A stretch of 64,000 nt of DNA from Triatoma infestans. Lineage: Eukaryota > Arthropoda > Insecta > Hemiptera > Reduviidae. Shown piece by piece: positions 47,252 to 57,639 of the stretch. Position 1 is the first letter of the stretch; the number at the start of each line of letters is the position of its first letter. Below the pieces are notes generated by a model. That model did no database searches, was not told the origin of the DNA, and worked only from the letters and a program-made list of their open reading frames with translations. The translations under genes were made by a program, and so were the position numbers. Location of the stretch: positions 104,372-168,371 of the forward strand of contig JAAEAF010003392.1 in assembly GCA_011037195.1 (NCBI GenBank), given 5' to 3'.

Positions 47252-47492
47252 CCGTGATAGTCTGCTTCTTTTGGGCGTTCGCCCAACATCAGGATGTTTT
47301 TTATGAAACAGTGTGATAAGATAGACTTTTAGATTGACACAGAGCAAATTTAGTTGATACACTTCTAAACACTATCAACTAAATTTGCTCTGTGCAAGTC
47401 TATGTTATCACATTGTTTGTCAAAAAACATCCTGATGATGGGCGAACGCCCGAAACCGGTCGATGACCACAAAAAAGAAGCAGGCTATCACG
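47252..47492. repeat. Penelope-type inverted repeat
   Basis: Arms 47,252-47,359 and 47,373-47,492 are reverse complements around a 13-base loop, running from TAGTTGATA/TATCAACTA out to CCGTGATAG/CTATCACGG. The left arm lacks about 19 bp present in the right arm, the segment spanning GAAACCGGTCGATGACCAC. Confidence 0.85.
47428..47465 (+). ncRNA. Hammerhead ribozyme motif, best copy
   Basis: Components: stem I 5' strand CATC (47,428-431), core CTGATGA (432-438), one extra T, stem II GGGC/GCCC around GAAC (440-451), GAAA (452-455). Stem III is the palindromic ACC/GGT (455-460), with the GTC cleavage triplet ending at 47,461, then stem I 3' strand GATG (462-465). All catalytic-core nucleotides of the type I hammerhead fold are present. 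A 3-bp loopless stem III is too short to be stable alone; known short-stem hammerheads act as dimers. The unpaired base before stem II is unusual. Confidence 0.6.
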
Positions 47493-48436
47493 GAAACCAT
47501 AAATTTTATTTAAATACACTCGGAAGAAAGGTTAATATGCCCCAGAGAATCTCTAAAAAAATAAATTTTCCAGAAACTGTTTGAAATAAAGGCTGGCTCT
47601 AGTAAATGGGGGGCCTTATGCAATTCGGCGTTGGGTCCCTTGAAATTTAATACATTCAAACTGTTATTTTTAATAAAATAACAATTATTTTCTGAATTAC
47701 ATTTATTACACATTAATGATTAATGTTTCTTTGGTTTAAAGAAACTTGACGCCAGGGCAAACGATAATAAACGTAATAAAAATAATGACGGAAATATATG
47801 AAGCGGATTTTTTTGTTGCGCTTTTATTTGAATAAAACAAACTTACAATTTTGCTTTGAATTTGCAAGATCTTTTCTCCATGTGAAACTAAGTGGAACAT
47901 AAGAATATTTCGGATAAAGAATCATGAATGAATATCCATTCATTCTAATATAAAAAGAATTATTAATAATTAATATGTATAAGAATAACATTAGTTAATA
48001 ATTATAAAAGAAGAAGAAAGTGTCTCTAACCGTCCAGGCACTACTTGATTTTTACTTACAATTTACATAAAATTATAATATTTTCATACATTTTAATTTA
48101 ATGTAATGAAATTCTATAATACTTGGTATAATATATACTACATCAATAATAAAAACTATTCTGAAATAATCTGTTAAAGCTATTATGGTTTCTGTTTCTT
48201 AAGCATAGACAATATAGGGATCATTACAGGTATTATATCAATTTCTTTTCTGTTTTTTTTTTTTTGTTTATTAGTAGGAGCACCCTATACATGTGGGGGG
48301 GGGTCAGTCTGAAGGGGAAAAAATTTAATAAAGCGCATTTGCGGTTTACGAATTTTGAACAGAATCTTCGTTATGGATCCTAAGATGGTCCGCAAACGGA
48401 ATATCTTAATTCAAACTCCTTACGATTACTTTTTTA

Positions 48437-48548
48437 CTTTCTCTTACTCCTAGTAAGTGGAATTAATGTATTGTAATCGTGTCAAATTTTCACCGGAAAT
48501 ATCCGTTTTGAGGTCCCCTGAGTCCAAAAAAGTGGTTTTTAGCAAAGG

Positions 48549-48590
<42 letters not shown>

Positions 48591-49450
48591 GTGTATGTAT
48601 GTTTGTATGTGAACAGCATAGCTCAAAAACGAAAAACCGTAAAAAGTTGAAACTTGATATTCCGTTTGGGTATCGCCATGGGATTCAACAGGACGCCAGC
48701 GGTCAAAATTCCTCGAACGGAAGTACTAATTTACTGAATGGTTTTTTTCACTTATTTGCAATTTTCTCGAAAACGGCTCCAACGAGTTTCTTTAAACTTG
48801 ATATATCAACTACACTTACAAAGATCTACAATTTTTATTTGAACTGTTTCTCCGGGAAAATGCATTTAAGAGCATTTTCAATTTTTAGAGGAAGGGGGTG
48901 GTAGGTTGCCCTCTAAACTGCTATTTCAGTTTACTATACAATTCTATCAGCTAAACAATATTAATTAGAATTAAATTTGTTGTTGAAATTCCAAGTTTGA
49001 AAAAATCGGATGACCGGAAAGTGCGTTTTTACTAAAATGTATTTTTCAGTTTTCTGGTATCTTTTTACTTTCTTGCAATTTTCTCAGAAATGGCTCCGAC
49101 GATTTTCTTCAAACTTGATATATCAACTACACATACAAAGATCTACAACTTTTATTTAAAACATTTCTCCGGTAAAATTCATTTAAGGGCACTTTTGGGG
49201 GAGGAGTGGGGTTAGGTTTCCTCTAAATTACTATCACAGTTGATTATGCAATTCTACCATCCAAACAAAATTAATTAGAAATAAATGGATGTTTTAAAAT
49301 TCCGAGTTTCAAAAAAATAATTAAACCGGAAGTGCGTTTTTACTGAACTTTTTTTTTAGTTTTCGACGAACTTCAACGAATTGCATCAAATTTGGTACGC
49401 AAACTATAAAATTTGTCAATTATAATTTTGAAAACTGGAGTAAGAGAAAG
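48437..49450 (+). mobile_element. 1,014-bp element with 14-bp terminal inverted repeats
   Basis: Bounded by CTTTCTCTTACTCC (48,437-48,450) and its exact reverse complement GGAGTAAGAGAAAG (49,437-49,450). It has no coding capacity, an internal (GT)n/(GTAT)n microsatellite at 48,552-48,600 and repeated internal units ('aaacttgatatatcaactacac...'). Fragments of the same sequence occur across the whole window. It behaves like a non-autonomous DNA transposon family. I do not know its autonomous partner. Confidence 0.65.
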
Positions 49451-49502
49451 CTGTGTGTGTGTTTCACACCAGATTTGGGGGGAGGGGACATTTTTTCAAA
49501 TA

Positions 49503-50300
49503 AGGTATTCACACACACACAAACACAAAATCTGGTGTAAAACAGTCACATGACTTGCTTTTACCCAATTATTATATTTTAGTTATTGTGCGGATCTGTG
49601 TGAAGCGCCCTTAACATGTTGGTGCAGTTTAAATTTGTCTGTTTCAAGTTTGAAGAAAAACCGTTATGGCCATTTTCGAGGAAATGACAAAAAAGAAATC
49701 TCAAAAAAGTATCCTATCCTGCAAAGTTTCATTTCCGGTTTAATATTTTTCTTTAAATTTGGAAAATCTATTAATTCTTCTATTGTTCATGAATATTAAA
49801 CAGGTGGTAGAACCTCACTTCATAATGAAGTGGCGACTTGGAGGACAGCTTAATGCTATTACTCTTCCCTGAATCCCCCAAATAATCATTTTTCCAATTC
49901 ATATAAAAGTGATTGACATTCATGTGTGTAGATACGAAGTTGTAAATGAAAAACGTTGGACCATTTTCGAGAAAATCGCAAAAACGGAAAAAAATATTTA
50001 GTTAACTTCCGGTCAACTGATTTTCTCAAAACTGGAGAACACGTTTTGAGATCTCCTTGATTACAAAAAAATTTTTTTTTTATATTGGTCCATTTTTTTG
50101 TGTTTTTGACGAAATATCTGAAAGGTCGGCAGCATATAAAAGTTCTTTGTCAAAGATTTTTTTTGGAAAAAATTTATTTTATACAAGATGTTCATATTAC
50201 CACCAAATGTTCATATTACATTGCGTAAAAGTCAAATTATTTGAAAAAAGTTACAGTTTGTCATTACAGCTTCTCAGTGTTGTGTATCCAGGAATCTAAA
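49503..50300 (-). repeat. TIR-family fragment adjacent to the complete copy
   Basis: Begins with ATCTGGTGTAAAACAGTCAC and TTGCTTTTACCC, the extended terminus of the family, and continues with degenerate internal sequence to about 50,110. 50,057-50,299 is open but without recognisable coding content. Confidence 0.45.
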
Positions 50301-50309
50301 ATTCTTACT

Positions 50310-52300
50310 AGATATGGATGACGCGTCGTCTTACCTGCTGCTGGAACATATATAGCTACAGCAGCGATCACAATGGATTTGATTGAGTAAATGAGAAAGA
50401 AACAGACACGTTCATCTAAATTCGATGTAAATTCCATCTGGTGTTAATATCGATGTTTCCAAAAATTGTAGTATGTTGAACCGTAAACCGTAGGCGCATA
50501 GGATAATAATTTGTTTTTTTTTTTTAATTATTGGTATTAGCTCTCTCGGCCAGAGCCATGTAGAACATTTCAGTTTACTCTCTAACAGTCTATCAGACCT
50601 AGAGCTAGTATTGTTTATCCATAATCCTAATCAATAATAAGCGTACGTCTTACCATGTTTGGTAATTTATAATTACTATAGATCCCTAATACTATATTTA
50701 TTCAAAACAATCACGCTAATAAATATATGCACACTAAGACGCGCATTCACATTATATTCTAAAAACCAACTAATTTACCCATTCAACATACTCTCGCCAA
50801 TAAATACATTCATTCTAATAAATACAGGCAAACTAACAATCATTCAAACTAATTTCATAAATAATAATCTGTTTGTTAGCATACATTTGTATGCTTTTAT
50901 CTATGCATACCTCTCTGGAATAATGTTTATGTAACTTTTATTCTACATGAAAAGTATAGAAAAGAGTACACTTATTTTGATATTTTGCGCTAGGTACTTG
51001 CTCCTCAACCTGTTGAGTTTTTTCCTACGTCTTCAATCGTGCACGAGTATTATCCACTTCTTTTAAAACATCAGCAATTGCTTTATTATGCATCCAATAG
51101 TTTTTTTTTTCTATTGAATATGTCGAACGTCATATAGAAATTCATTACTTTCATATTAAGGTATTCAAACTTTTGTAGCCACCCACTGACCGACTTGTTG
51201 TCATCCAATTTCTTTTAATGCACTGAAAACTTTTATTAAATATTTGATGGAGAGGCTAACTAAGATCTATTATCTATGATCTATAATAATCTATTATAAG
51301 AGACGTGATTTTATAAAGGTTGAGCTATTGAGAAAGCATTTCAGAAAAATGCACTATCTAACATCATAATAAATTATAATTAAGGTCCATCATTAAATGG
51401 ATTGCTAAAATTCCGAGATTGATGCAAATCTGTTAACCGGAAGTGAAATTCTTTGAATTAATGCTTTTCAGAGATGATGGAGATTTTATCGAAAACTATT
51501 TTAAAATTTTGTTTCAAAATTTGGAATGTTTATCGCATTACATACAGAGGTATCATTTTTATACGAAAAATTTTTGGTTTTTGTTTTAAGTTGATTGTCG
51601 TGGGTTCTAGAGATCTATGACAGGCTTACCACTAACTACTGACTACTCAGTTCTGTTCAAGGGGGCACTGCCTTGTGGTCATATGAGTCACTTTGAGTTA
51701 GCGTAATATGTCCTAACATATTAACATAACAAACTAAAAAATATGGTTCCTCACCACTCATATTTAAATTTAATATTAAAGCCAACTAAACATTTAGAAC
51801 AAATTCTTAGTTTGAAGATAAATTGAAATTATAATAATGCTGTAAGAGAAGATAGTGTGAATATTTCAAACCAGATATTTTTAATTTAGTCTCCTACAAT
51901 TATTATTGTTGTATTAATCTAAATAAATAAATGAGAACAAAAAACATAGGGTACTCTGATTCTATTAAATTAATAGCGTCCCAGAAGGCTGAACTAAAGG
52001 CCAGTTATTTTCAGTAAAGTTTTATTTAGGACACTCACTGTGTATCTTAAAATTACGCATTTGATGAATGGAGCAAAGATATGACTCAGTATTTCCTTCA
52101 GCAAAGATTTCTTCCTTGTGATATTTCTGTGAGCACACAGTCCGGCCAGTCATGTTAGCAAACATTATATATATATATAACCATTTTATAACTGAATTTT
52201 TCTGAATAGTAAAGGTCTTTCTAAAAATGCTGATTTATTTGATAATAGTGTTTAGCGAAGAGTTCAAAAGGACTGAGCTATAAACTGTGACAGTCGATAT
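50310..52300. other. Intergenic, no gene seen
   Basis: An AT-rich frame at 50,659-50,934 (91 codons) is without recognisable homology. A TIR-family fragment lies at 51,390-51,870. A 75-bp segment at 51,672-51,746 is repeated at 52,491-52,565. Confidence 0.4.
51672..51746 (+). repeat. Source segment A of patchwork duplication
   Basis: 75 bp beginning CTTGTGGTCATATGAG and ending AAAAAATATGG, repeated exactly at 52,491-52,565. Confidence 0.85.
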
Positions 52301-52490
52301 TTTAAAGCAATTATGTTACGGGAAGACGAGCGATCGTACGAACAATTAGATAAAAATAAAATGAAGCAGGCTCCAGATAGGTCATAGTTCCAGATAATGT
52401 CTCTAGCACTGAAAAACGCTAACCAACTATTCAACACTACAAGATAATTAGCCAAAAAATAAAAGAAATTTAGTGTGAAAATCTCAACGA

Positions 52491-52581
52491 CTTGTGGTCA
52501 TATGAGTCACTTTGAGTTAGCGTAATATGTCCTAACATATTAACATAACAAACTAAAAAATATGGGAAGACGAGCGATCGT
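52491..52581 (+). repeat. Patchwork copy joining segments A and B
   Basis: 52,491-52,565 copies 51,672-51,746 and 52,564-52,581 copies 52,320-52,337 (GGGAAGACGAGCGATCGT). The pieces overlap by GG at the junction. Confidence 0.85.
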
Positions 52582-52876
52582 TCTCGAGGGCTCGTTTTTT
52601 TTTTTACCTTTTTGATGATTTAATAATTTAAACAAGTATTGTAAAAATTGAATTTTTACTGATTCAGGTATCTGAAATTAAAGAATCATATTTATAAATT
52701 TTTGTGAGTTTGGAATAGTATGAATGTGTTTAAAGGAAGAGTAGTACTATACATACTCAGCTTTATTAATGTATTCAATTATTTAATTTTAATTTAGATA
52801 AAATGGTCCCGTGTAGTTTTAGTGCCGATTGAAAAGTAGTCTCCAATTCAGTGATAAATTTAAACGGATTAGATAA

Positions 52877-53422
52877 CTATTTATCCGACGTTGTTATGCC
52901 AGGAATAATTAGGTGTTTTTCCAAACACCCATAAAACGCCGCAATGGCATATTCTTTTCTAGATTTTCTCCGTTTGTGGTAATTGCCTCGAAGTTCCGGA
53001 ACAATTGTCGCAGTAGTCGAATCTGCGGAGTGTGATGAATTGGGTTCAAAACTATCTTCGCATATTTCTTTGGCATCTTCTATCGTTGTGTTCCGTACAT
53101 GTTTTTTAACTAATGTGTAAGGCATTATTCTCAATTGGATAAGGTTCGTACCAGGCATAGCCACCGACCGAAGTTGCCAACCTGAAGCGCCCTTCCAAGT
53201 TGAATAATATTGTATATTTTGGATGTATTGCTGGAGATGGTTTCCACCTCCTCGTCTGATGATTCGTCTGTTATGTTTTGTATTTGTTATTGAGCTCGTT
53301 GACGGTTGTGCACCGACAGGATCGATTGGAGCATACACAATCGTGGGCAAAGTGGATATGGGGAGTTTGGTCAATCGGCACAAAAATAATGAATGAATGA
53401 AAAACAGTTTTTTCTCCCTCAC
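52877..53422 (-). pseudogene. Unrecognised 181-codon ORF, probably part of a broken gene or element
   Basis: A continuous minus-strand frame, best after its first ~20 codons: ISTLPTIVYAPIDPVGAQPS, a basic RRIIRRGGGNHLQQYIQN stretch, AMPGTNLIQLRIMPYTLVKK, then an acidic/Ser-rich region and a basic KRRKSRKEYA. The nominal start is a GTG immediately after the H4 pseudogene, so the true start is probably upstream of that insertion. Together with 53,744-54,090 it may be one older ORF split by the H4 copy. A viral (for example small-DNA-virus capsid) or transposon origin is possible, but no diagnostic motif is visible. Confidence 0.4.
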
Positions 53423-53425
53423 GGC

Positions 53426-53672
53426 TTAGCCTCCAAAACCTATTATGTTCTACCTTGACGTTTTAAGGCGTCACGACGTCCATAGCGGTCTTCCCTTTAG
53501 CGTGTTCAGTATAAGTGTCAGCGTCTCGAATCACGTTCTCAAGGAATATTTTTAACACTACACGCGTTTCTTCATAAATCAAACCTGAAATACGTTTTAG
53601 GTACGGCGAGTAAGCCGACGAATAGCTGGCTTGGTGATTCCCTGAATGTTATCTCGTAATACGTTATGTGTG
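53426..53672 (-). pseudogene. Histone H4 processed-type pseudogene, 5'-truncated
   Basis: The minus strand encodes [17 protein letters not shown], then TRRT and a stop. After a deletion that removes the GGV region and shifts frame it gives [37 protein letters not shown] and AMDVV. A further shift before the end leaves KRQGRT and GFG followed by TAA at 53,428-53,426. Nearly every H4 residue from Val43 to the C-terminus is recognisable despite two or more frameshifts. The basic N-terminal tail is absent. Both flanks are non-histone sequence. Confidence 0.92.
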
Positions 53673-53743
53673 GGAAACAGTACCAGAATCCATCTGGTCT
53701 GACGAACCCAAGAGAGATATATTGACACATTTCATTAAATGTG

Positions 53744-54085
53744 TCATGCCCTCTGAGGTACCAGATATCGTGAATAATGTATCGCCTGGTTCTGCAATAG
53801 AGGGTTATGATAGTTTGTAATATGATCTACAGGATCCGGCCCCATAGAATCTGACAGGAAGGATTGTTTTGGAGAATATCCAATGATATGCGTCGAAGTA
53901 ATTGAGGAAGTTGAATCATTGTCAGTATCTGAGTTTTCAGATATGTAATTAATAAAGTCCACATTGGTTTTAAATTTATTTTTTTCTTGCCAGAGGTTTT
54001 ACATTTTTTGCTAGGAGGTTCTTTGAAAGTTTGTGCGTTTTAAAAACAGCTATTCTATCATGAACCTCTAAGTCTTGAGACATAG
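53744..54085 (-). pseudogene. Unrecognised broken ORF upstream of the H4 pseudogene
   Basis: An ATG at about 54,085 opens MSQDLEVHDRIAVFK. A frameshift leads to a Lys-rich KEPPSKKCKTSGKK (nuclear-signal-like), and after a shift in a poly-A run to VDFINYISENSDTDNDS, an acidic/Ser-rich stretch, ending at a stop at 53,744. A third frame remains open for about 30 codons before the H4 junction. This looks like one original coding region with at least three frameshifts. No family assigned. Confidence 0.4.
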
Positions 54086-54164
54086 TCTGTAAGCACAATC
54101 ATTTATCTTTAATTCTCTGGTAATCAAAAAAACACAAGAGCCTGGCAAATCATAATAGCTTCTG

Positions 54165-54860
54165 CTAGGTTGGTTGCCGGTGCACAGAGGCATTCAAGGA
54201 AATGAAGAGGCCAACAGATTTGCAAAGAACAGCGCCTCACGACTCCCCATTGATTCTGAATCTTTCTACGGCATCTCATATAAAATCATCTGTGTGACCA
54301 TTGAGAAATGGCTTACAAAGAAACACAATTTATTGAAAAAAACATTGCAGGGGCAGAAGCATTCCACAAGATTTTCTTTGAGGACTTTTCAAAAACTCCA
54401 CAATCTATCTTCTTCGCAAAACAAAAGTAGAGCTATGGAGAATTACTGCGGATCGTCTCGGTAAGAATGTGGCCAGAAGGTCTTTAACACCGTTTCACTT
54501 TCTTGGAGAATGCGAGCACCATGAACGCAAACGATTCCAAACATTTTGGGCCTGTAATTTGGTGTCGAACCCGGAATCAGAGATTCGTTTTTTAATGAGT
54601 CATCTTGTAGGGGCACAATGAGTCCTCGGTGGCTTAAGTGCAGAACTTCCTTAGGGAGGCCCTGTGATGATAAGATTAGATTAGTGCAAATATTTCAATT
54701 CCAACTAACTAATGTTCTTCAAACGTGCATTTTTTTCCAAATATTTAATTGCCATCTGTGTAACTTACAGGATGACAATTTCAATATGCACCACCCCATT
54801 TGCCTGGAAAGTGCGCGGATAATAAAAAAAAATTACAAATGGTTTTCCACTTAATTTTGT
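54165..54860 (+). mobile_element. LINE fragment: RNase H end and zinc-knuckle tail
   Basis: LPVHRGIQGNEEANRFAKNS is the VPGHxGIxGNExADxLA motif of LINE-encoded RNase H. After a frameshift come LRIVSVRMWPEG-like residues, GECEHHERKRFQTFW (C...H knuckle region) and a polar tail. Only this 3' portion exists, as expected for 5'-truncated LINE insertion. Confidence 0.75.
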
Positions 54861-55114
54861 CAAGGATTCCAAAATTTGTTAACAATTATTTTTTTAAACT
54901 GCAGTATTTAAGAGATTTCAAAACCAATTTTCTTATTTCAAATTGAACCACAAGTTTTTCTTTTTAACGAATTCTAAAAATTGATTCTTTTTCATAAAAA
55001 ATGACAATTGAACGAGAAAAATTCTTATGAATATTCGCAGATTTATTCAATTTTGAAATTAAAGAAATTTTTGTTTACTTTCCTTGACTTATTCTTTGTT
55101 TTTTTTGTTTTGTT

Positions 55115-55700
55115 TTGAAAGATATTTTATGGAGTGATAAATTTAAATTTACTAATAATGGATTATTGAATAAATGGAATTTCCGAAAATGTGCAAATCA
55201 AAATCCGGATATTACATATCGGACACGGAGTCAGACAATAATTTCAGATAAATGCGTGGTGCTGCCCAATAGTGGGTCAACTTGTAGATTGTAAAAATAT
55301 TTTTTCACAATGAAAAATTGAACGCAGACAGGTATCTTCATTGCTTAAGTGAAGTTCTCAAAGATCTGATTGAAAATGTTCGTCTAGCATACAGGCAAAT
55401 GATGTAAGCAAGATAATATGACGATAGTAGAAGATCGCACTTATCGGGAATAAATGGATTCGCAGCACCATCTTATTCAGTGGTCCCCGCCCGCTTATCA
55501 GACCTGGCACCTTTGGATTATTTAGATACATCCCAAAACATAAAGTTTATGGTAACTTAAACTCTTCATTGTAGAAGAACTTATACAAAGCATTTCTGAA
55601 GCCTGCGAAGAAATGAGTCCTAATTCTTTATTGAGTGCAGTCAATGAAAACTGAACGCCTGTTTACGCTTATTTAATGATGGTGTTCATTTTTAACAACT
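55115..55700 (+). mobile_element. Tc1/mariner-type transposase remnant
   Basis: Starts DILWSDKFKFTNNGLLNKWN at 55,124 (first catalytic Asp in WSDE/K-F). It continues through LNADRYLHCLSEVLKDLIEN at 55,320, a decayed 'ARLSDLAPLDY' segment (the PxxSPDLxPxD motif) at 55,488, and a C-terminal ACLRLFNDGVHF. Stops and shifts interrupt it, so it is dead. Confidence 0.75.
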
Positions 55701-55959
55701 AAGGTAAATATGTTTTTGCCTAATTTGACTATAAACTAAAAAAAAAATGTTTAATTTTTCATGAAAAAGAAGTCTACTTTAAGAATTCCTGAAGGAAAAC
55801 AAAATATGTGGTCCAATTTGAAATAAACATCGCTTTCGACATCTCTTATTTCTGCAGCTTGAAAAACAAAATTGATCACATATTTGGAATCCTTTAGAAA
55901 TAAATTATGTAGTGGTTCATTTGGAATTTTTTTCTATCTGGTGTACTTTTCATGATACG

Positions 55960-57260
55960 CTAAAATGAATTATGTTTCAAATAAAAATATTAGGTCTATA
56001 TATGTATAATTAGTTTACAAAGTTGAAGAAAAATCATTGGAGCTGATTTCGAGACTTCCTGTTGACCTACTTTGACCGAAACTCTGTATCAGATCTCCTA
56101 GGAATAGCTGAGATTGTAGAAAAAGCATACCAAGTTTGAGAAATATCATATTTTATTCATTTATTTATCTTTTTAATTTTATTTTTGAGTTATTTGTGGA
56201 CCACAAACAGAACATTCGTTAAAAAAAAAAGTTTATATATAGAAGACCCTAAATATATTATGTATTTTCGGGTGAAAATTAAAAACGAAATTTTGACATG
56301 ATCACAATTAAGAGAAAATAATGAGTAAGTAGAAAATAACAAGAATCCAACGCTATAAGCATTAAATAACAGGAAATTATTTTCAATTTCATACATTTTG
56401 GTTGCACATTTTAAAATTTTCAGAGAATCTACATCCACTTTTCAGAATTTTGAATTTCAAAAAAAAAAACCTAACAGGATAAGAGAAAATTAAAATTCTT
56501 GTATTTAAAAAGGACTGGCTAAACACTACCATTTATTAGAAAATATAAAAGGGTATTTACCGTGAACATGTGGTAGACTTTTGGCTGAGAACAGTGTTTA
56601 AATTTATAAATAAAACCAGTGGAATTTCCATCGAATAAGTGACTATGCAAATAAAATCAGAGTTTTGTTTACACACTTCTAGGGTGCCTTTACACTTTAC
56701 AAAATTATTATTATTATATACTACGGAATATTGACTGTTATTATTAACAAATTAAATATACAAAATAATTGGTACCATGCAATAATTAAGCATCTACATT
56801 AAAGAGGCCTATGTAAATGTCTGCCTATGTAGAATTTGCAATACGCTCCTCAAATCAAAGGTCACCACATAAGGTCCTAAACCTTATGGTAGAGCTAACA
56901 TGACTCAGTTATTTTTTTCTTTCTCCTATTCCTGGTAAAAGGAAGTATTGCGAACGCCACAAATTTTCGAAATTAAGTATTCGAAAATATATGTTTCGAT
57001 GACCCCTGATTACAAATATAAATATATACATATACTGTGTGTGTGGGCATCTTAACCTAATATTTCAAAAATAGAAAAATTGCAAGAAACTCAAACTTTA
57101 TATACCGTTTAGATACCACCACCGCAGTTATATTAAGAAAATTAGTTAACCGGAAGTGCGACATTATGGGTTAGGTTTTTTTTTTATTTGAATTTTCTCT
57201 AAAACGAATACGATTTTCTTTAAACTTGGAGTACTATTTGCCCACTCATAAACATGTGTT
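55960..57260. other. Intergenic, TIR-family fragments
   Basis: 55,960-56,330 and 56,915-57,250 are diverged copies of the TIR element ('gagaaaatcg', 'tactttctcctattcctggtaaaagg', 'aagtgcga'). Nothing else seen. Confidence 0.45.
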
Positions 57261-57298
57261 TATAGTGCGTTTTTATTGATCATTTATTTTCAGTTTCC

Positions 57299-57412
57299 GG
57301 TGATGGACAGTGTTGTCTGTAACGAGAGAACACTGTCCGGAGACCGGCAATGCACTGAAAAGGCTCCGAGCGCCAATGACCTTAGATGTTAAAGGTGCCT
57401 TAAATTAAAATA
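57299..57412 (+). repeat. SINE family C body, copy 3, with perfect hairpin
   Basis: GGACAGTGTT (57,305-57,314) and AACACTGTCC form a perfect 10-bp stem around GTCTGTAACGAGAG. CCGGAGACCGG and GCGCCAATGACCTTAGATGT follow, with a TTAAATTAAAA tail. The tRNA-like head is absent. Confidence 0.6.
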
Positions 57413-57472
57413 AGAGAAAGTAAAAAATAAAATAAAATAGACCTATCACTTTGAATGTGTGTGTTGAATGAA

Positions 57473-57628
57473 TGTGCCTGAGATTCCGGTCTGGGAATCA
57501 TGGTCGGGGATCCATCATTGAGCACACAAAGATTGACCACATCCGTTACAGACAACACTGTCCATCATCCGACGAACCCGGGTCCTCCGCGTGGGAGTCC
57601 AGTGCGCTAATCACTGAGCTAATCCCTC
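57473..57628 (-). repeat. tRNA-derived SINE, family C with head, copy 1
   Basis: The minus strand begins GAGGGATTAGCTCAGTGATT (box A: TAGCTCAGTGATTAG), then CACTGGACTCCCACGC (anticodon-arm region) and CCCGGGTTCGTC (box B). The tail continues GATGATGGACAGTGTTGTCT, the sequence that starts the family C body copies, then a different 3' end. Confidence 0.75.
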
Positions 57629-57639
57629 AGTTTTGTTTG

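Noticed and set aside
48557..48904. 115-codon Cys/Val-rich ORF
   Set aside because: Translation of a GT microsatellite and transposon interior.
50659..50934. Possible mitochondrial insertion because of hydrophobic AT-rich frame
   Set aside because: No recognisable mitochondrial gene order or protein motif.
57475..57632. Functional tRNA gene on the minus strand
   Set aside because: Box A and B are present but the acceptor stem does not close and the body continues into SINE sequence.
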